A DNA stretch of 64,000 bases from Dipylidium caninum (GCA_017562135.1 QEYB01001355.1:1-64000); one strand, 5' to 3'. Positions 12,126-25,167 are shown, counted from the stretch's first letter. Notes: generated by a model from the sequence alone, not told the origin. Numbers and translations are program-made.

Positions 12126-15100
12126 ATGCCAGTTCTCATTCCTAGGGCCCTTCAGGGCCTGTATTTCTTATGTGAGCCGATAGCTGATGGCTCTTTCGGT
12201 AGATTATATCTTGCCATCCATGCCCTTACTCGTCAACATGTCGCAATAAAAATAATCGACAAGGGGAAACTTGGAGTTGGTTCCCATTTTCAATAACCTG
12301 ATATTCTAGCCTGAAGTATTTCGTGTACGTGGAGAAATCGAAGCCTTGAAGCGCTTGTCCCACCCTAACATTTATTCCCTTTACCAAGTTATTGAAACGG
12401 ATGGCACGTTCTACCTCATTCTAGAGGTTTGCCATCTTATTTGAGTGACTCATTTCTCTCAGTATGTTCCTGGCGGTGAACTGTTTGATTATATTTTGCA
12501 CAATGGGAGCTTGCACGAGTCGCACGCCCGAGCACTCTTCCGCCAGCTTGTTTCGGCGATCGGCTATTCACATTCCAGAGGCATAGCCCACCGCGATCTC
12601 AAACCAGTATAGGAATGATTTGCTCCTTACGATTTATTTGTTTAGGAAAATATATTACTTAAAGATGAAAATAACATACGGGTTATCGACTTTGGTCTTT
12701 GTGCTAAGGTTTTTGCCACTTATTTTTAACATCTTTCTCCAGAATGTTGATCACAAGTTCCTCAATACATATTGTGGATCTTTAGCCTATGCTGCTCCTG
12801 AAGTTCTCCAAAATCAGGCTTATAGTGGTCCAGCAGTGAGTCATTTTTTGGAGTGGATAATGTTTTCCCACTTCCAGCAGTTTGTCTGGTAGTTTAATAT
12901 TAGTCGATATTCAGCTCCGTGGTATCGACTGTCTTCAGTGCTTTAATTTTATCCTGTCAAATTTGACTTGATAAAAATTTTATTCTGTTCTAAGTGCTTA
13001 TGGAAATGGGATGTCTCTCATTTCCGGGTTACGATATTTAATAGTGTAGAGAATGTGGGAACTTTAAACGTTAATATGTTGAGGATTTTAGTTTGAGAAA
13101 ATAACAGATTTTCATTTGCAAATTACAGATCAAGTAGGTTTTTGGTGTTTTTGATGTTGCATTTTCTTACACTTTTGTAACATCCAAGAGAAATTCTACT
13201 ACTAGTTCTTTTTTTTAGGCTGATATCTGGTCGATGGGAGTTATCCTCTATGCTATACTTTGTGGTTCTCTGCCATTTGACCCCTCCAAACCAGAGATAT
13301 TACCCCAACTTATTGTAGTAAGTTGTTATCTTTCTGCCCGAAAGCCTTGCCTTTCCTCACTTTTCTGTAGAATGGTCGTTACGATATGGATGAGTCTTTA
13401 AGCGCAAGCAGTCGGGATCTCCTCGCGCAAATGCTCTGCGTTGATCCATCTGCGAGAATTGGGATGACGGAGCTTTGCACCCATCCTTGGGTCATGCAGG
13501 ATTTTGACGCACCCATCGATCTCAGTTGTGCTGAGGCAAAACAGGTTGCCCCATTAAACCAGGATATTGTTCGGGAGATCTCGCTTTATACTCGTATTCC
13601 CCAGGTGGAGATGACTCGTATGCTGCGCAAGGTTGGGGACTCTGTTTATTTTTTTACTTTAATCAGACTAGGGGTTTTTTTAATGGTTTCTGGCACAGGA
13701 GATGCATGCAACGGGTGGTCGAGGTTTTGCTCGAGACATTCTATATTTGGATTAAATGTCTAATGAAAATCCTATTTTCCAATTAGTTGTTCCGATACTC
13801 ATTCACTATGATTAATTGAGTGACTCAAGGCTGCGACCTATACTATCAACAGAGGAATAAATAATAAAAAACCAGTGGTCTCTCATTATCGTCAGACGAC
13901 CTTTGCGAGTCACCCCTAAAGGTCAATTTTGTTGCACGGTGTTCTAAGGGGGTATCTACGGTGTTCTTTTTTTTCTTATCTGCTAAGGTCACACTATCTT
14001 CAAGCCTCCTCAGTTTTGCTCGCTCAAAATCCGGTCATTATATGGGTTAGTGTGATGTTTTCGGGTCTGACAGTAGTAATCATTGTTGGAAATAATTTTT
14101 GACCACAAGCGGTTATGTTAATACCACCTTATAGATTGCTGGCAATAGGTTAAACAATCAATATCTATACATATATTTTATTGGGCGTTTGCTTGGGGTT
14201 TTTGCGTCTTGAGTTCTTTGTGATGGTAAAGAACGTGAGCCGAAACGTATTTAAAATGTCAGTGTTGCCGTTTAGACTATGGCTAAAAGTAGGCAGTTTT
14301 GATAGGATGGTTTGAAGGGGGCAATCTATCGGTTCCTACCTGTGACACGTCAGGTCACATGGTAGACTTCGTCCTGGTTCACATTCCCTTTGAGCCGCCC
14401 GCCTCTCCTCTCTCGCTCAGGTGACTTGAGCGTAGTAGTCATGGTGTTATTTTAAGATGAAAATAGTTTGGTCATCAATTTTAGTAAGGGCCGCGGGGTG
14501 AAGATTAATAATGTCTATTCGGGCGATGTATAAATTGCGATACTGGCCTCTTGTGCTAAATATGCGGGTCTGGTTTTTGTCCTCTTGGTTTCGCACGAGT
14601 AGTATGTTTCCTATTGCCTAACTGGCACTTTGAGGTATTTTCTTACTCGACAATCCTCTTTTCATCCTCGCTAATGGTAGATTCAAATTTAAAATAGATG
14701 TGTTCTCTTTAGAGACCTTATGATTACCTGATGGCGACTTATTCAATCATGGAACGTCTCTATGTGGAGGAGAACACCCTTCTCCTACTCCATCGCCGAT
14801 CTCAACATCAACACTTGGCGGTCAGCAGAGATGAGACCAAAAACTCGGCATCGTCACAGCCTCAAGTGCGCCACTCGCTCCGGCCTCACCGACCCACTGC
14901 CGCTGCCACGGCCACCAACGGGTCGGAGCATGGAGCCCCTCGAGCTCAGCCCGGCCCACCGGCCCTCGGTGGGCTAGCGACGACGCCCATAAGGAACGGG
15001 GAAGGGAACGGGAGGCCCCTCCAGGTACGTGCTAATTGGCCTGTCCGTCGGATGAGTCACCGATTTCGGCCAGTTTGGTGTCCGGTGACGGTCATGTGAA

Positions 15101-16939
15101 ATGTCTCACCTATTCGCCGTCCCGGTCACAGGTTGTCCCCCCCCCCCCGAATTCTACAATGCGGACATGAAAAAAAAATCAGACTAGAAACGAGACTATT
15201 CATTGGATCCACAATGTCTCCCATTCAATCCATTCAAGTGGGTGATTTGGACCTTTGAAACATCTACACACTCCATGAGTTGATTCGATTGACATCACCG
15301 CTGAGCTTTCTTTGGGAATGGAAAGCGGGGTGCGCGATTTACTTATTACTGTGGTTTTGCATATGCACCTTTTCTGACTTTTTCGTATAGTCTTCTACCA
15401 CCCACGGTGGCCACCTTCAAGGTTGTCGTCCGTTTTCTGGCCTTGGACGATGTATTTCATCAAAAATGCTGAATTGCCATCTTTTGTGCATTGCCTGTCT
15501 GAGACAACTCTTCCATCGAGTTTTAATTTCTCATTACAGGGTGTTCTTAACGAGAGCGGAATCATGAACCAGGCCGCAACTCTTATGCCTCCGCCTACGG
15601 TGTCGAAGCGGAGTGTCGGTCTCCAGACTCCCTCGAGCAAGGAGGGTGGGTGGAGTCCCTTTTCTGTTTGCCCAATTTTCTCCTGCAGAATGATATTTGA
15701 GGAAGGGGTGGGCGGGGAGAGGGCGGGTCCCGTCCCCTTTTAATTTTAGCTTTTCTTTTAGCAGCTCCCCACATCACCACCCTCTCGCCAGGCCGCTCCG
15801 TTGATTCTCAATTAAATAACCTGATCAAAGACCTGCGTTTCGCCGATCCTGCCACCGAGTAAGTGGAAACCGCTTCGCTTCCACACATCGTGAGACAATC
15901 TTAATGAACACCACTTCATTTCTCCTATGGGACACGATAAGCCGTGTCCACAAAGGTGTTGTCACCGTCTTCGTCTTTTTGACAAGAGGATCCATCTGTT
16001 TGCTGGTAGAGGCTCAGTCACATATCTTCTGCTTCGCTGTGTAGCTTTTCTCTCTTTTGACTGTAATCTTCTTGCGAAGATTACTGCATCCCCGACGGGG
16101 AGGTGCCCTGTGATTTAAGTAAAGCCGTCCGAAGATGTTAAGTGGGAGTCGAGTTGTATTTGATTTCAACTTCATCGGTGGTCCTCGTTGATCTGTTACT
16201 TCCCTCGGCTGCGACCTTCTTCCTGGACTGTGTCGCGCCCAGGAAGGCGGCTCGGCCGGAGAGTTTGCCCCAAACCTGACCGATGCCCCACAAAGCGACT
16301 AACCCGTGACGTCAATCCGCCAGTTTATCATTTTGAAAACATACGTTTCGTGAAAATAGACCGTGGAGTCGTTTAAGCCGTCCCTCGCCCTCTTTCAAAA
16401 TACCAAGTTGGCCATTCTATAAATCCGCTACTTTTCGCCGTCGATTTAACCGTCAAGGGTTGTTCCTTTGCCAAAGAACTGTCGGTGTGCGGTCTTGTGG
16501 TTCGGACTCGTCCACTACTGCCATTATTAGGGCGCCCTCATTCGAAAGCAGAATTTTTTCCCCCTCCGCCTCGGATGTATTCAAAATCCCCCTAACTGTG
16601 TTCACCTTCCGCTTCTCTTATCCCGTGCATTAGTGCTTCTCGGCCGCCTTCTGAACAGTTTTTCTCTCGAGAAGGGGTGGAAGTTGACCTGGAAGAAGTA
16701 GAGGGAGGCGTTAAATTACCGAATGACAGCGCTGACAAGCTGATGAACATGGGCTTGCGACAGTCGAATCGCAGTTTGTATGATTTGGATTCCTCGGAGC
16801 TGGCGACGCCCTCCTCGAAACTTAATCGCCACTCCTACAAAATGTGTAAGTTAACGAGCCTCTTCTGTGCCGATGGGGCAGCGTGTGTCGCTTTGACCGC
16901 CCAATTGTTACAATTGTGTCCGAATTACCCATACTACTC

Positions 16940-16973
<34 letters not shown>

Positions 16974-17852
16974 ATTTGATTCGTGGCGTGGCTGTTAGGC
17001 AAATGCATCGCCGAAATTATTTGGTTTAATGGTGCAGAGCGATTCAAGTGTCGGAGTAAGCGTTTAAGGTTGTATACTCCTCCTCTTTAATTCAACTTGT
17101 AGCCGGCGATTTCCGAGTGCCCGACCAGTCCCCCTCGGGGGAGAGCAGCAACAGCGGGAATGGGAGCGCTGGCCTCTTCCGCAACATTCTGGCGCGAAAG
17201 ACTTCCATCACCGCTGCGCACACGGGCATATCAAACCTGATCACCACCAATGGTCTGCAGTCAACCCCGATTCCGGCGAGGCTGAAGAAGATTCGTGTTG
17301 GGGGCGCGGGCGCTAATGACAACAACAACAACAACAATGTAATGCTGGCGAGACCGGACCTCTCAGTCGCCGAGGTGTTGGAGCGGATCTCAGAGTCCTT
17401 GCGGAAGAATTCGATCAGATTCACGTTGAAAAGGCAAGAGAGGATTGTGACACCTCGTCACCAGGCTTCGTGCTTGTAGAGTTGCTCTTCAGTCAAAATA
17501 TTCCTCAATTTGTCTCGTTTATTACTACTTTCGTAGACACGGCTTCGTCTGTACCTTCACAAACGACTGGGGCAGAACCCTCCTGGAATTCGCCATTGAG
17601 GTGGTCTCGGTCGTTGGCAAGCCGACTCTCTCGAAGCGACTGCATATTCAAGCGTCGAAGAAGTCTAACAGCAGCGCTAGTGGCCAGTCCTCTGGCCGCA
17701 GCCATTCTCTCGAGTCCAACCCTCCAGCTCCTCAGATCGGCATCAAGATCAAGCGTCTCCACGGGGATGCGTTCACGTACGCCAGCATTTGCCGAACCGT
17801 CCTGGACCAAGCGGAGGTGAAGGTGGGTGTTTGCCGTGGCCAAGAGGCGTAG
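12126..17852 (+). CDS. MELK: Maternal embryonic leucine zipper kinase (AMPK-related Ser/Thr kinase)
   Basis: Thirteen exons: 12126-12275, 12310-12426, 12463-12606, 12646-12708, 12743-12835, 13219-13317, 13371-13631, 14713-15024, 15540-15645, 15765-15858, 16634-16845, 17103-17433 and 17537-17852. They total 2,298 bases, an open frame of 765 residues. The kinase domain shows the glycine loop ADGSFG, the lysine in [12 protein letters not shown], and the MELK hallmarks DFGLCAK and [14 protein letters not shown]-like segment follows the HPWVMQDF end of the kinase domain. The long middle is low in complexity, with an Asn run near 17325. The C-terminal KA1 domain ends with [15 protein letters not shown] and a stop soon after, as in the family. 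Human MELK is 651 residues. Introns one to four are 34, 36, 39 and 34 nt; the intron at 17434-17536 is GC-AG. The kinase acts in cell division and stem-like cells (family knowledge). Confidence 0.93.
16942..16972 (+). repeat. (GT)n microsatellite
   Basis: An uninterrupted GT run sits in the MELK intron between exons 11 and 12. Confidence 0.95.
17434..17536 (+). other. GC-AG intron in MELK
   Basis: The exon ends AAAAG and the intron begins GCAAGA, the usual context of the rare GC donor class; the acceptor is TTCGTAG. The frame joins in phase 2 and links IRFTLKR with [11 protein letters not shown], the expected KA1 continuity. No GT donor nearby keeps the frame. Confidence 0.75.
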
Positions 17853-18400
17853 AACTCGCTACCATTTCCTTACACATCACCGCATCCGGCAGGTACGCGT
17901 CCTAACCGCGTCCTTTTTGTAATCTCCCATCAGAATCTCGTTTATACTTCCCTGTGGATAAGACACCTCTGTGTATTGGGATGATGACGACCGGTGACTA
18001 TGATGATGACAAAACAGAAATATATTTTTGTATTTGGAGCGCCCTTAATGCAGAAACCGCACGTGTCTCAACCAACCACTCCATCTTGCGTTGCGTCTCT
18101 GCTGAAGGTTTGAGTGCGGAAGCAAAGGCAGCGCGGAGAAGGAGCACATGGCGCCCCAGAAGGGTCCAGATTAGATGCCTGGCGGTCTCTGTCGTTGCTC
18201 CCGCCCGAGTCAGGATGCGATGGATGTGCTCGGTGGCCTGAGCCATCACTCAGCCCAGCTATTCCATTCCCTCCAAGTTAAAGAGAGCACAAAAGAAGTG
18301 TAGAATCAGCCTCACATGTTTACTTTTGAGGGCGGATTCTGCAAGTGACGGGGAAGTAGCATTATTCCGCGAAAAGGCGTCTGTCTTATCCTCACGACGC
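17853..18400. other. Gap between MELK and the minus-strand DUF4476 candidate
   Basis: This is the presumed MELK 3' untranslated region and 3' flank of the convergent candidate gene. No AATAAA and no supportable ORF were seen. Confidence 0.4.
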
Positions 18401-19802
18401 CTAACAGCACTTCGAGTCAGTCCACTTGTGGTGGTCAATGAACCCAATCGACGTGACGCCGCTTTGCTCCGAACCCAGGCAGGGGTCTCCGCGGATGAAG
18501 CACGTCGGGTCCCCCCTCGGGGGGGCCGGCTGAGGGGCCCCCCCGAGTTTTCGTGCCGGGCCTGTAACCGCAGTATCAACCGGTCGGGGGGGCAGGGGGG
18601 GGCGACCGCCGTTGGGATTGAAGGAGGTGTCCAGTTGACGCCCATAGGCGTACGACGGGTGGCAGGCGTAGGTGGAGGGCACGCTTGTTCGAAGGGTGAG
18701 GGGGAAGTTTCGCAGCTCAACTCTACCCTGTTGGAAACAAGGAAGGAGTCGTCGTCGTCGTCCCGAAGTTAGACGAAATGAGCGGAACCTAGGTGGTTTA
18801 TATTTACCCGAGCTCCCTTTTAGTGGAGGCAGAATTGTTTTTAAAGTATCTACGACTATTTAACTCGAATTTCGTATTAAATTGTGAGTAAATTCGGGGC
18901 TGTCTGCTAGCTGAAAGTGAAACCTGCGGGCAAAATGTCAGCCTTCCTTTTCCCTGCTAGTGACAATCAACCTCCGGGACAAATGTCCTCGATTACTGCA
19001 ATGAAATGCAAGGTGTTGAGGATAAATGGGGAGATCTTGGGCCGTGTTTTGTTTGCCCCATAGGGGTTATAAGAGACTCTAGCGCCCACTCTTGTCCCAA
19101 CGGATTGTTTATCACTGCGGAATGAACTCGCGGGCTGCCTCGTTCACCCTCCCGTTGGCGTTCAAGGACTTACGTATTTTTCACAGAGTTGTGCCCTCAC
19201 GGGACCGTAGGCGTGTTCGCCAAGTGGTAAACTGGAACTGCGCGTTAAGCCGAGCGGAGCCGGGGTCATGTGACCGCCTGCTGCGACCTCCCTGCCGCCG
19301 TAGGGTGATATCTGATGGAAGTCAAATTAGCATAAGTCTTCAAGTAGTCCCAAACTTGCCGACCACAATTGTTTTAGGGCCCGCAGCTTATCCTCTTCCG
19401 AGATGAAACTTTTTAGTATGTGCTCCGCTCCTTCCATTGTTTGGTGGCCCGTTAGACCCCTAGTGGGAGCGGAACCGCGTCGTCTCCAGTGTGAATTTAC
19501 CCTACCTTTTGATGTGGCATAGTGCGCCCAGCTTGTCGCGTTGTGGCAGTTGGAGATTGCGTAGAATTTCCCTCCCCTCGGCGCAGTTCATTCGGCATAG
19601 CCGCCATTCAAGCATTTGAAGGACACGCATCTTCTCGGGGGCAGTTTTGAAAGCTCCAACTAGAGCAGCAACTTGGGGACCGCTGAAATTCCCCCGTGAG
19701 TAGTATAGTTTGGCCAGTTTCTGCTCGGTGTCGCCAGTCTCCGCGCGCAGACCCGCGATTAGGTGACTGAAGTCACTGTCAGAAATGGGTTTGCGGTTCA
19801 TC
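18401..19802 (-). CDS. Candidate DUF4476-like protein with proline-rich tail
   Basis: The first exon (19802-19506) starts with ATG at 19801, one base after a TTTTAG acceptor-like sequence, and encodes about 99 residues. It has the repeated helical pattern of DUF4476, including FSGPQVAALVGAFK and the following LQMLEWRL and ILRNLQLP. It ends at a possible donor (GTAGGG) that overlaps a TAG stop. A second exon probably starts at 18727 after the strong acceptor TTGTTTCCAACAG and encodes a proline-rich stretch with YAYGRQLDTSFNPNGG, ending at 18401. The two exons do not join in frame by direct splicing: the in-frame reading would instead run on to 18259. A missing exon or a one-base error in the G/C runs near 18530-18600 is possible. 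DUF4476 has no known function. It may also be a single-exon 99-residue gene. Confidence 0.45.
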
Positions 19803-21427
19803 CTAAAAGCGAAGCAAGCTAGCTCAAGGCACCAATTTGCTAAGCTATAACTTTATTTGGCAATGTTCCAGGGGAGCAAAGAGGAGATAATTGACTAAAA
19901 AATGCAGGCTTAAAATATAGTTTCAACCCAGACGTCGCCTTACCAGGTTTACACAAAATTGGAATTCATTCACTGACCATAGGGGGATGCGAAACTACTC
20001 TTGGATGTCTGGCTTAGGTGGTTTATGGATATTTTCGAAATACCCCCATTACCCATTTAATAAGCGCTGTCGAAAATGATGCGGGTCAGGGATTATTACT
20101 ATATACATGATAATATCGTATACCCTGTGGGTTTAATGGTTTATTCCCGTACGCTGCCTGGCGCGGTTGGTCATTATTAATTTGCTTTACCGCCTCAATC
20201 GTTATCGTGATGAAAGAAAATTTAAACACCTATTACAATTCTAGACGGTTGTTACACATGCTTGATGTCCTGAATGATTAATCATTTTTTTAATATATTT
20301 GAGGGTGATGCATTACAAAATTCTCTATGGTGCAGAAAGTATGGAAAAATATTGGCGATATTTTCCCTGTAGTAGCAGTCTGCGGAAGGATGCTAAACTG
20401 AGCTCCAGAACGTTGACGGAGTATGGGTAAATGACAAACAAATGCATTAACAGAGGCAGCTGGTGGCTCTTTTTTATCTTGTCAAAGCGCTTTCCACTTA
20501 CCGCCTCCAAATGATTGCACCAGATTCTGCGTATCATAGTAATAGTTGCTTTGCGATTTCGAAGAATAGATTCACCGGTGCAGAGCATCAAGAAACATTC
20601 CCTAGCTAAAATGCCTACAGTAAGGTCATTAAAGTCCTAAAATAGACTGTGTAAACGGAAACGCCCTTTACTGATGATTCTGTGAACTTCGGTATTCCAT
20701 ATGACAACTTTAGTTCTAAAAACAACAACGGTGTAAGACGACAGCTGCCTTTTCCTTCGGATGCCGATTCGTTTTTTGGTGTACACACTGAAATTAATAG
20801 GATTATAGTTGGTTGTAGGTTGAATTAAAAATTGTGTATTTGCTAGAGCAGACGTCACCGCACACCATTCTATAATCACTGATGGGAGTAGAAGGCAGCA
20901 GCGATTTTGTGTGGAGAAGTGGGTCGATCCGATAAAAGAGTTGGCAAAGAGAAGACTGCAAAAAACACTAAACGAATTAATATATACACATTTTGTGATC
21001 GTGAAGCCTACCTAACTGTGTCATCATTAGGAATCACACTGTGTGACTTCAAATAAAACTTAACCAACGGCCGCCGAAGTTTTACTTTTGGTGATGGTAA
21101 GACAGGCAAAATGAGCCAAGGAATATTGACGGAATATAAGATATTACTACTGCGGGGAGCAACTAAGTTAAAGGGTTGCCCAACTCTTGAATATAGGAAT
21201 CGCAAATCCAGAAACCAATAATTCCACTGCCTGGTCGAAAATACGTAGCGCCACATTCCTACAGTACATTTTTTTACAAAATATGTACATAAAATTTTAC
21301 AATAATCTACTGCAATTAATCCTCCACCCCTCATTTGTACAAATCAAGGTCACTTGTTTGTTTTACTACTTGACTAAAAGAGCAACATTACGAAACACGT
21401 ATCTGACTTCGGGATGAGGGGGTGAAC
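19803..21427. other. Intergenic region, nothing recognised
   Basis: AT-rich sequence between the minus-strand DUF4476 candidate and the plus-strand membrane-protein gene. An 88-codon minus-strand ORF at 20591-20325 has no motif or splice support and is left out. Confidence 0.45.
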
Positions 21428-22631
21428 ATGATGGCAGCTACTAGATGGGCCTTGGGCCTTTTTTTTCTTGGATTTTTTATCACTTACGCAGGTTAATTGC
21501 AAGCGCTTTTTTACCGCTCTATTATCTTGATGATTTGTTTTGCCCAAACGTCAAACTTGTATTTTGATGAAAATTATAGCTTTGTTTTTCCCTTTGCAAG
21601 TTTACACTACGTCTCACTTTAGTGCCAAATATCCGACTTTCATGCAAGATTGCAATGTTGTTTTTAGTTTGTGAGGCACGAAATGTAGACCGGATATCTG
21701 CTAATTTTGACCGCACAGTTTACCGGCGTTGGAATAGCCACCCAATCGAATTACACTGCCCACTTATTAATCCAGTAAGTTCGTGTCGCCTTATACCGGA
21801 CTACCTAGTCCCGTCAACTCTGGCACTCCTCGGAAACTGTCTACAAGGCCGCTTTCGGTTGTCTAGACGGTGCTGATCTCAGCCTTCTTCTTCCCGTCTT
21901 TCCCGACGTCCAAAATATCACGTATGCCATTTTTCCACAATATTGTTTTTTAGTTTCCTTGGTCTAAACGCCACCCATAATGTTACCTGCATTTTTCGAC
22001 TTGTTGGTGAGCTGATTCAAGTAGATTCCCTTCTTCTCTCCACCGACGAAAACTTTCGCTTCGAGGTGGAAATTTTTGCAGCACCAGGAGCACCACTTGT
22101 CATTAATACGACCATCTGCAAGACGGTAAGTATGTGGTCAGTCTCTGCTCAGCGTGCTAATTTCCCTTTACTAGGGAGTTATTCGAAACGGGTCCTGCAG
22201 CAGTTGGGATGCACTGGGAACGAGTTTCACCGGTGAACAGGTGAACAGACGCCATTTGGATCATTTCGGAGTCAGGTATACAGTACAGGCGCGCGATGGA
22301 GACAGACATCAGTGAGTTGGTCTCCCTTCCATCACCGGATTCTAACCCAACAACTTTTACGCTTTCCTTTATCATGTTATTTAAAATTTTTTGTGTGGCA
22401 GCACTTTGTTCACTAAACTATATCATCAGATCCTGCGACAGAACCCTCAATTACGGAGTATTGTCTTATTCCGTTTGGTCATAATAAGTGGAGTTTTTGA
22501 TCCAACAGCGATCTCCTTACTTAGACTACTCACCTCGAGTGCTGAACACGGCTTCTCTTAACTCTGCATACCATAACGAATTAGCCATTCTCCCGCCCAC
22601 TTACACAGGAGGCGCCCTTCGCTACCGCTAA
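21428..22631 (+). CDS. Unrecognised type I membrane glycoprotein with PPTY tail
   Basis: Six exons are proposed: 21428-21491, 21719-21774, 21809-21921, 21954-22125, 22175-22457 and 22509-22631, with introns of 227, 34, 32, 49 and 51 nt and matching phases. The protein starts with a clear signal peptide (MMAATRWALGLFFLGFF). An ectodomain of about 150 residues follows, with paired cysteines and N-glycosylation sites (NIT, NAT, NVT, NTT, NGS). A membrane segment is read from FIMLFKIFCVAALC. The tail contains SPYLDYSP and LPPTY, a PY motif of the kind bound by WW domains. The exons sum to 811 bases, one too many: the frame must shift by one between about 22241 and 22290 to reach the membrane segment. 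I do not recognise the family. Exons one to four are well supported; the 3' half is tentative. Confidence 0.6.
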
Positions 22632-24209
22632 TTAAACTAAGCATGCCTTGGCACCTCGTAATGGGGCTTTTGGGCCTTGTATTAACTCTGTTCTTCCTTT
22701 TCCTCCCCCTCCCTATTTGTGACACGATTGCCCGCCCAAATTGTTGCCTTTAGCCACCAAGACTGGATATACTGGCCCCTCCCCTAACTTCGTAAGGGGT
22801 CAACTTTGCCGGTAACTCATCGCGTCTGAGTGTGGCCCTGAATGGGGAATTTGTATCTCATGCACGTCGACTCGTAATGCTGGTGGCAGAATGGAGCGAG
22901 AAGGCGTCCTCCATCGCTGACGATGTTGGGAGCGGAGAGCCGAAGAAGGGAAGGCAGGAGAGGTGAAGGAGAGAGAGAGAGAGAGAGAGAGAGTGGAATG
23001 GTTCGGTTTGCCGCTGCTGATGCCCACCACTGCGTGGGGCAGCCACATGGGCTCAGTGAGCACGGAGTGGAGGCCTTCCGGAGTTTATTTGCATTAGCCA
23101 TTAACTCTCGCGACCACGGGTAATTAGAGCCACTCGTCAGCGATGAGATGGCAATCGGCATATTTCAGCGACGTTTTCGCTGTCACACATACGTGACCCA
23201 CTGATTCGCACACCGGTTGCCCTTCCTTCGTCTCGCCTTCTGCTATCCAAGTCTTCGCTCTCCTAAGTTGTTTGTCCACCTTAAAGGGCGACTTTTTGTG
23301 AGTATTCTTGACGACGGCCGAGTCGGGCGGCACGGAGGCCAGACACCACCTAATCTCGCAGCCCAAAAGCCACTTTACCTGCCCACCGGGGCATTTTTTG
23401 CAATTACCGGCCCAGAGGGGATGTGGGGTGTTTGTGCATCTTCACTGAGCGGCAGGTGACAGCTCCAACGCCCGAGAAGGCCAACGAAGAAGAATCAGAC
23501 CTCATTAACATGATGAATTGCGGAATTTAGGACGGGCGGGGGGAGGAGGAGGGGGGACACCTTCGTGCTCTAGTAGGATGGAGTTGGAATGAAAAAAAGT
23601 CCCGAGATGCCACGTATTCACGGGTCCAAAGTCCGTGAGGACAATGAGACCGTCACAAATGGGCGACGTGTGTGTTGTGACTACCGATCGTGTTGCTTTT
23701 AGGGGGAAGTTGCCATTCCCACTTAACTTCCCCACCAGTTACACACCACAGAGATCGGATTTTAACAATTTTAACGAATTATTGGGATCAAAATCGTCCT
23801 TACAGCCAATTTTTCACGCATTCTCAGGCCCAAAGCTTACTTCAACTTTCATGTGACGCTGATTTTTTTAATGGCCAGCTTAATATCTCCTCTGTCTTAA
23901 TGAATACTCTAAAAGGCTCATAAAAAGGCGCATTGGGCGAGCGGAGCAGCCGGTCTGGTGGCCGTCCACAGTCCCGGTGTGTGGAGGAAGCGGCCACCAG
24001 AAGACCGCGAAACGGTGGCTCAGGACGACGGCGGAGGCGGAGGCGGAAGCGGAGCGTAGCTGGGCATGTCTCCTCGCTCCTTCTGAATTCGTAATAAGCC
24101 CTACGCCCCGGCAAAAGGCGTTTGTTGTTGACAGAGTGAATGATGAGGGGCTAAAAGTGCAGTTTAAGTGGTGTGAAGGCACAACAACGGGATCATCCTC
24201 TCGCCGCAG
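22632..24209 (+). other. GC-rich non-coding stretch
   Basis: It contains a (GA)n run at about 22969-22993 and one GTCAC-N6-GTGAC palindrome at 23182-23197. Many overlapping ORFs occur but none has family motifs; they reflect high GC. Confidence 0.4.
23182..23197. repeat. GTCAC-N6-GTGAC palindrome
   Basis: Spacer ACATAC. It lies upstream of the adhesion GPCR exons. Confidence 0.9.
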
Positions 24210-24298
24210 TCGTCAACCGCGCCCCGACGACCCAAAATGTCGGAATGTCAACGCGCTCGCTGTGCTAACGAGCTCTGGCTCGAGGGTGTCTGTGTGTG
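24210..24298 (+). CDS. Candidate upstream exon of the adhesion GPCR (Cys-rich)
   Basis: The stretch has an acceptor (CGCCGCAG, 24202-24209) and a donor (GTAGGA, 24299). Read from phase 0 it gives a short Cys-rich sequence, ECQRARCANELWLEGVCV, suggestive of an EGF-like module. It ends in phase 2, which fits the next candidate exon. Support is splice sites and phase only. Confidence 0.3.
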
Positions 24299-25080
24299 GT
24301 AGGAATCTCCTGCCCTGACGCTGTCATCCGCCCGACCCTATCGTCGATTCGCCCCTCGTCTGCCCGCCCGCCCGCCCGCCCCGCCCGTCCGTCCGTCTGC
24401 TCTTCCACCCGCGGAGACCGCCACCAGGTGCAGGCGCGGGTGCCTCCGCCACCTCCTCCGTGCGGCGTCACAGCAGATGCCCTCGGCCCACCTATTAAGC
24501 TCCTTCGTGTGAAACACAAGTGGTTGTAGCGCCTGCCAAAAGTACACGAGCGTGCGGGCTGAGGAGGAGGATGAGGCGGAGGGGGCGGAGGGGTGGTGCG
24601 GCGGTGGGGAGGTCACCTTAACCGCGTAAACAAGTTCTCCCTTGTGCGGTGGACCCTCGCCGCGCGGCGTACATCGCCTGACTGCATGACAAGACGACGC
24701 CTTCGAAGGACGTCGACACTTGGCGACACTTGCGTTCCCCTTCCCAAATGGGCCAATCACACGTGAGGGCGTCGAGGAGGCGGAGGCGCATGCGGGGGGC
24801 GTGGGGCCGTGACAAAAGAGGATTAATTTTAAAGAAAAAACGAGAAACCGCGAGGGGATTAGCCAAACCGTTCGCATTTGCCTCACCTCGTCCGCCATCC
24901 CTCGACCCGCTCCCATCCGGGGCGCCTTCGACAGCCACCAACACGTCTTCGGACGAATCACGCAAACACACCTCGTTGTGCTTTTCTTTTTCCACGCATT
25001 CGAATTATAAAAATTCGTCGAAAGCATGAGTGAGGCGAGTGAATCATCGCGGGGTGTCCGGACGGGGAGATAAGATGGAC

Positions 25081-25106
25081 GGGGCGGGGCGGGGCGGGGC
25101 GGGGGG
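25081..25106 (+). repeat. (GGGGC)n G-rich array
   Basis: Four GGGGC units are followed by GGGGGGAG. Four or more G-runs in a row give G-quadruplex potential. Confidence 0.8.
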
Positions 25107-25167
25107 AGCAACAATCTCGGGGAGTTTTGACGATACCATCTCGACTCTCGCCGTTTTCTCCTTTCAG

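Noticed and set aside
20325..20591. 88-codon minus-strand ORF upstream of the DUF4476 candidate
   Set aside because: No motif, no splice-site support; length is within chance for AT-rich sequence.
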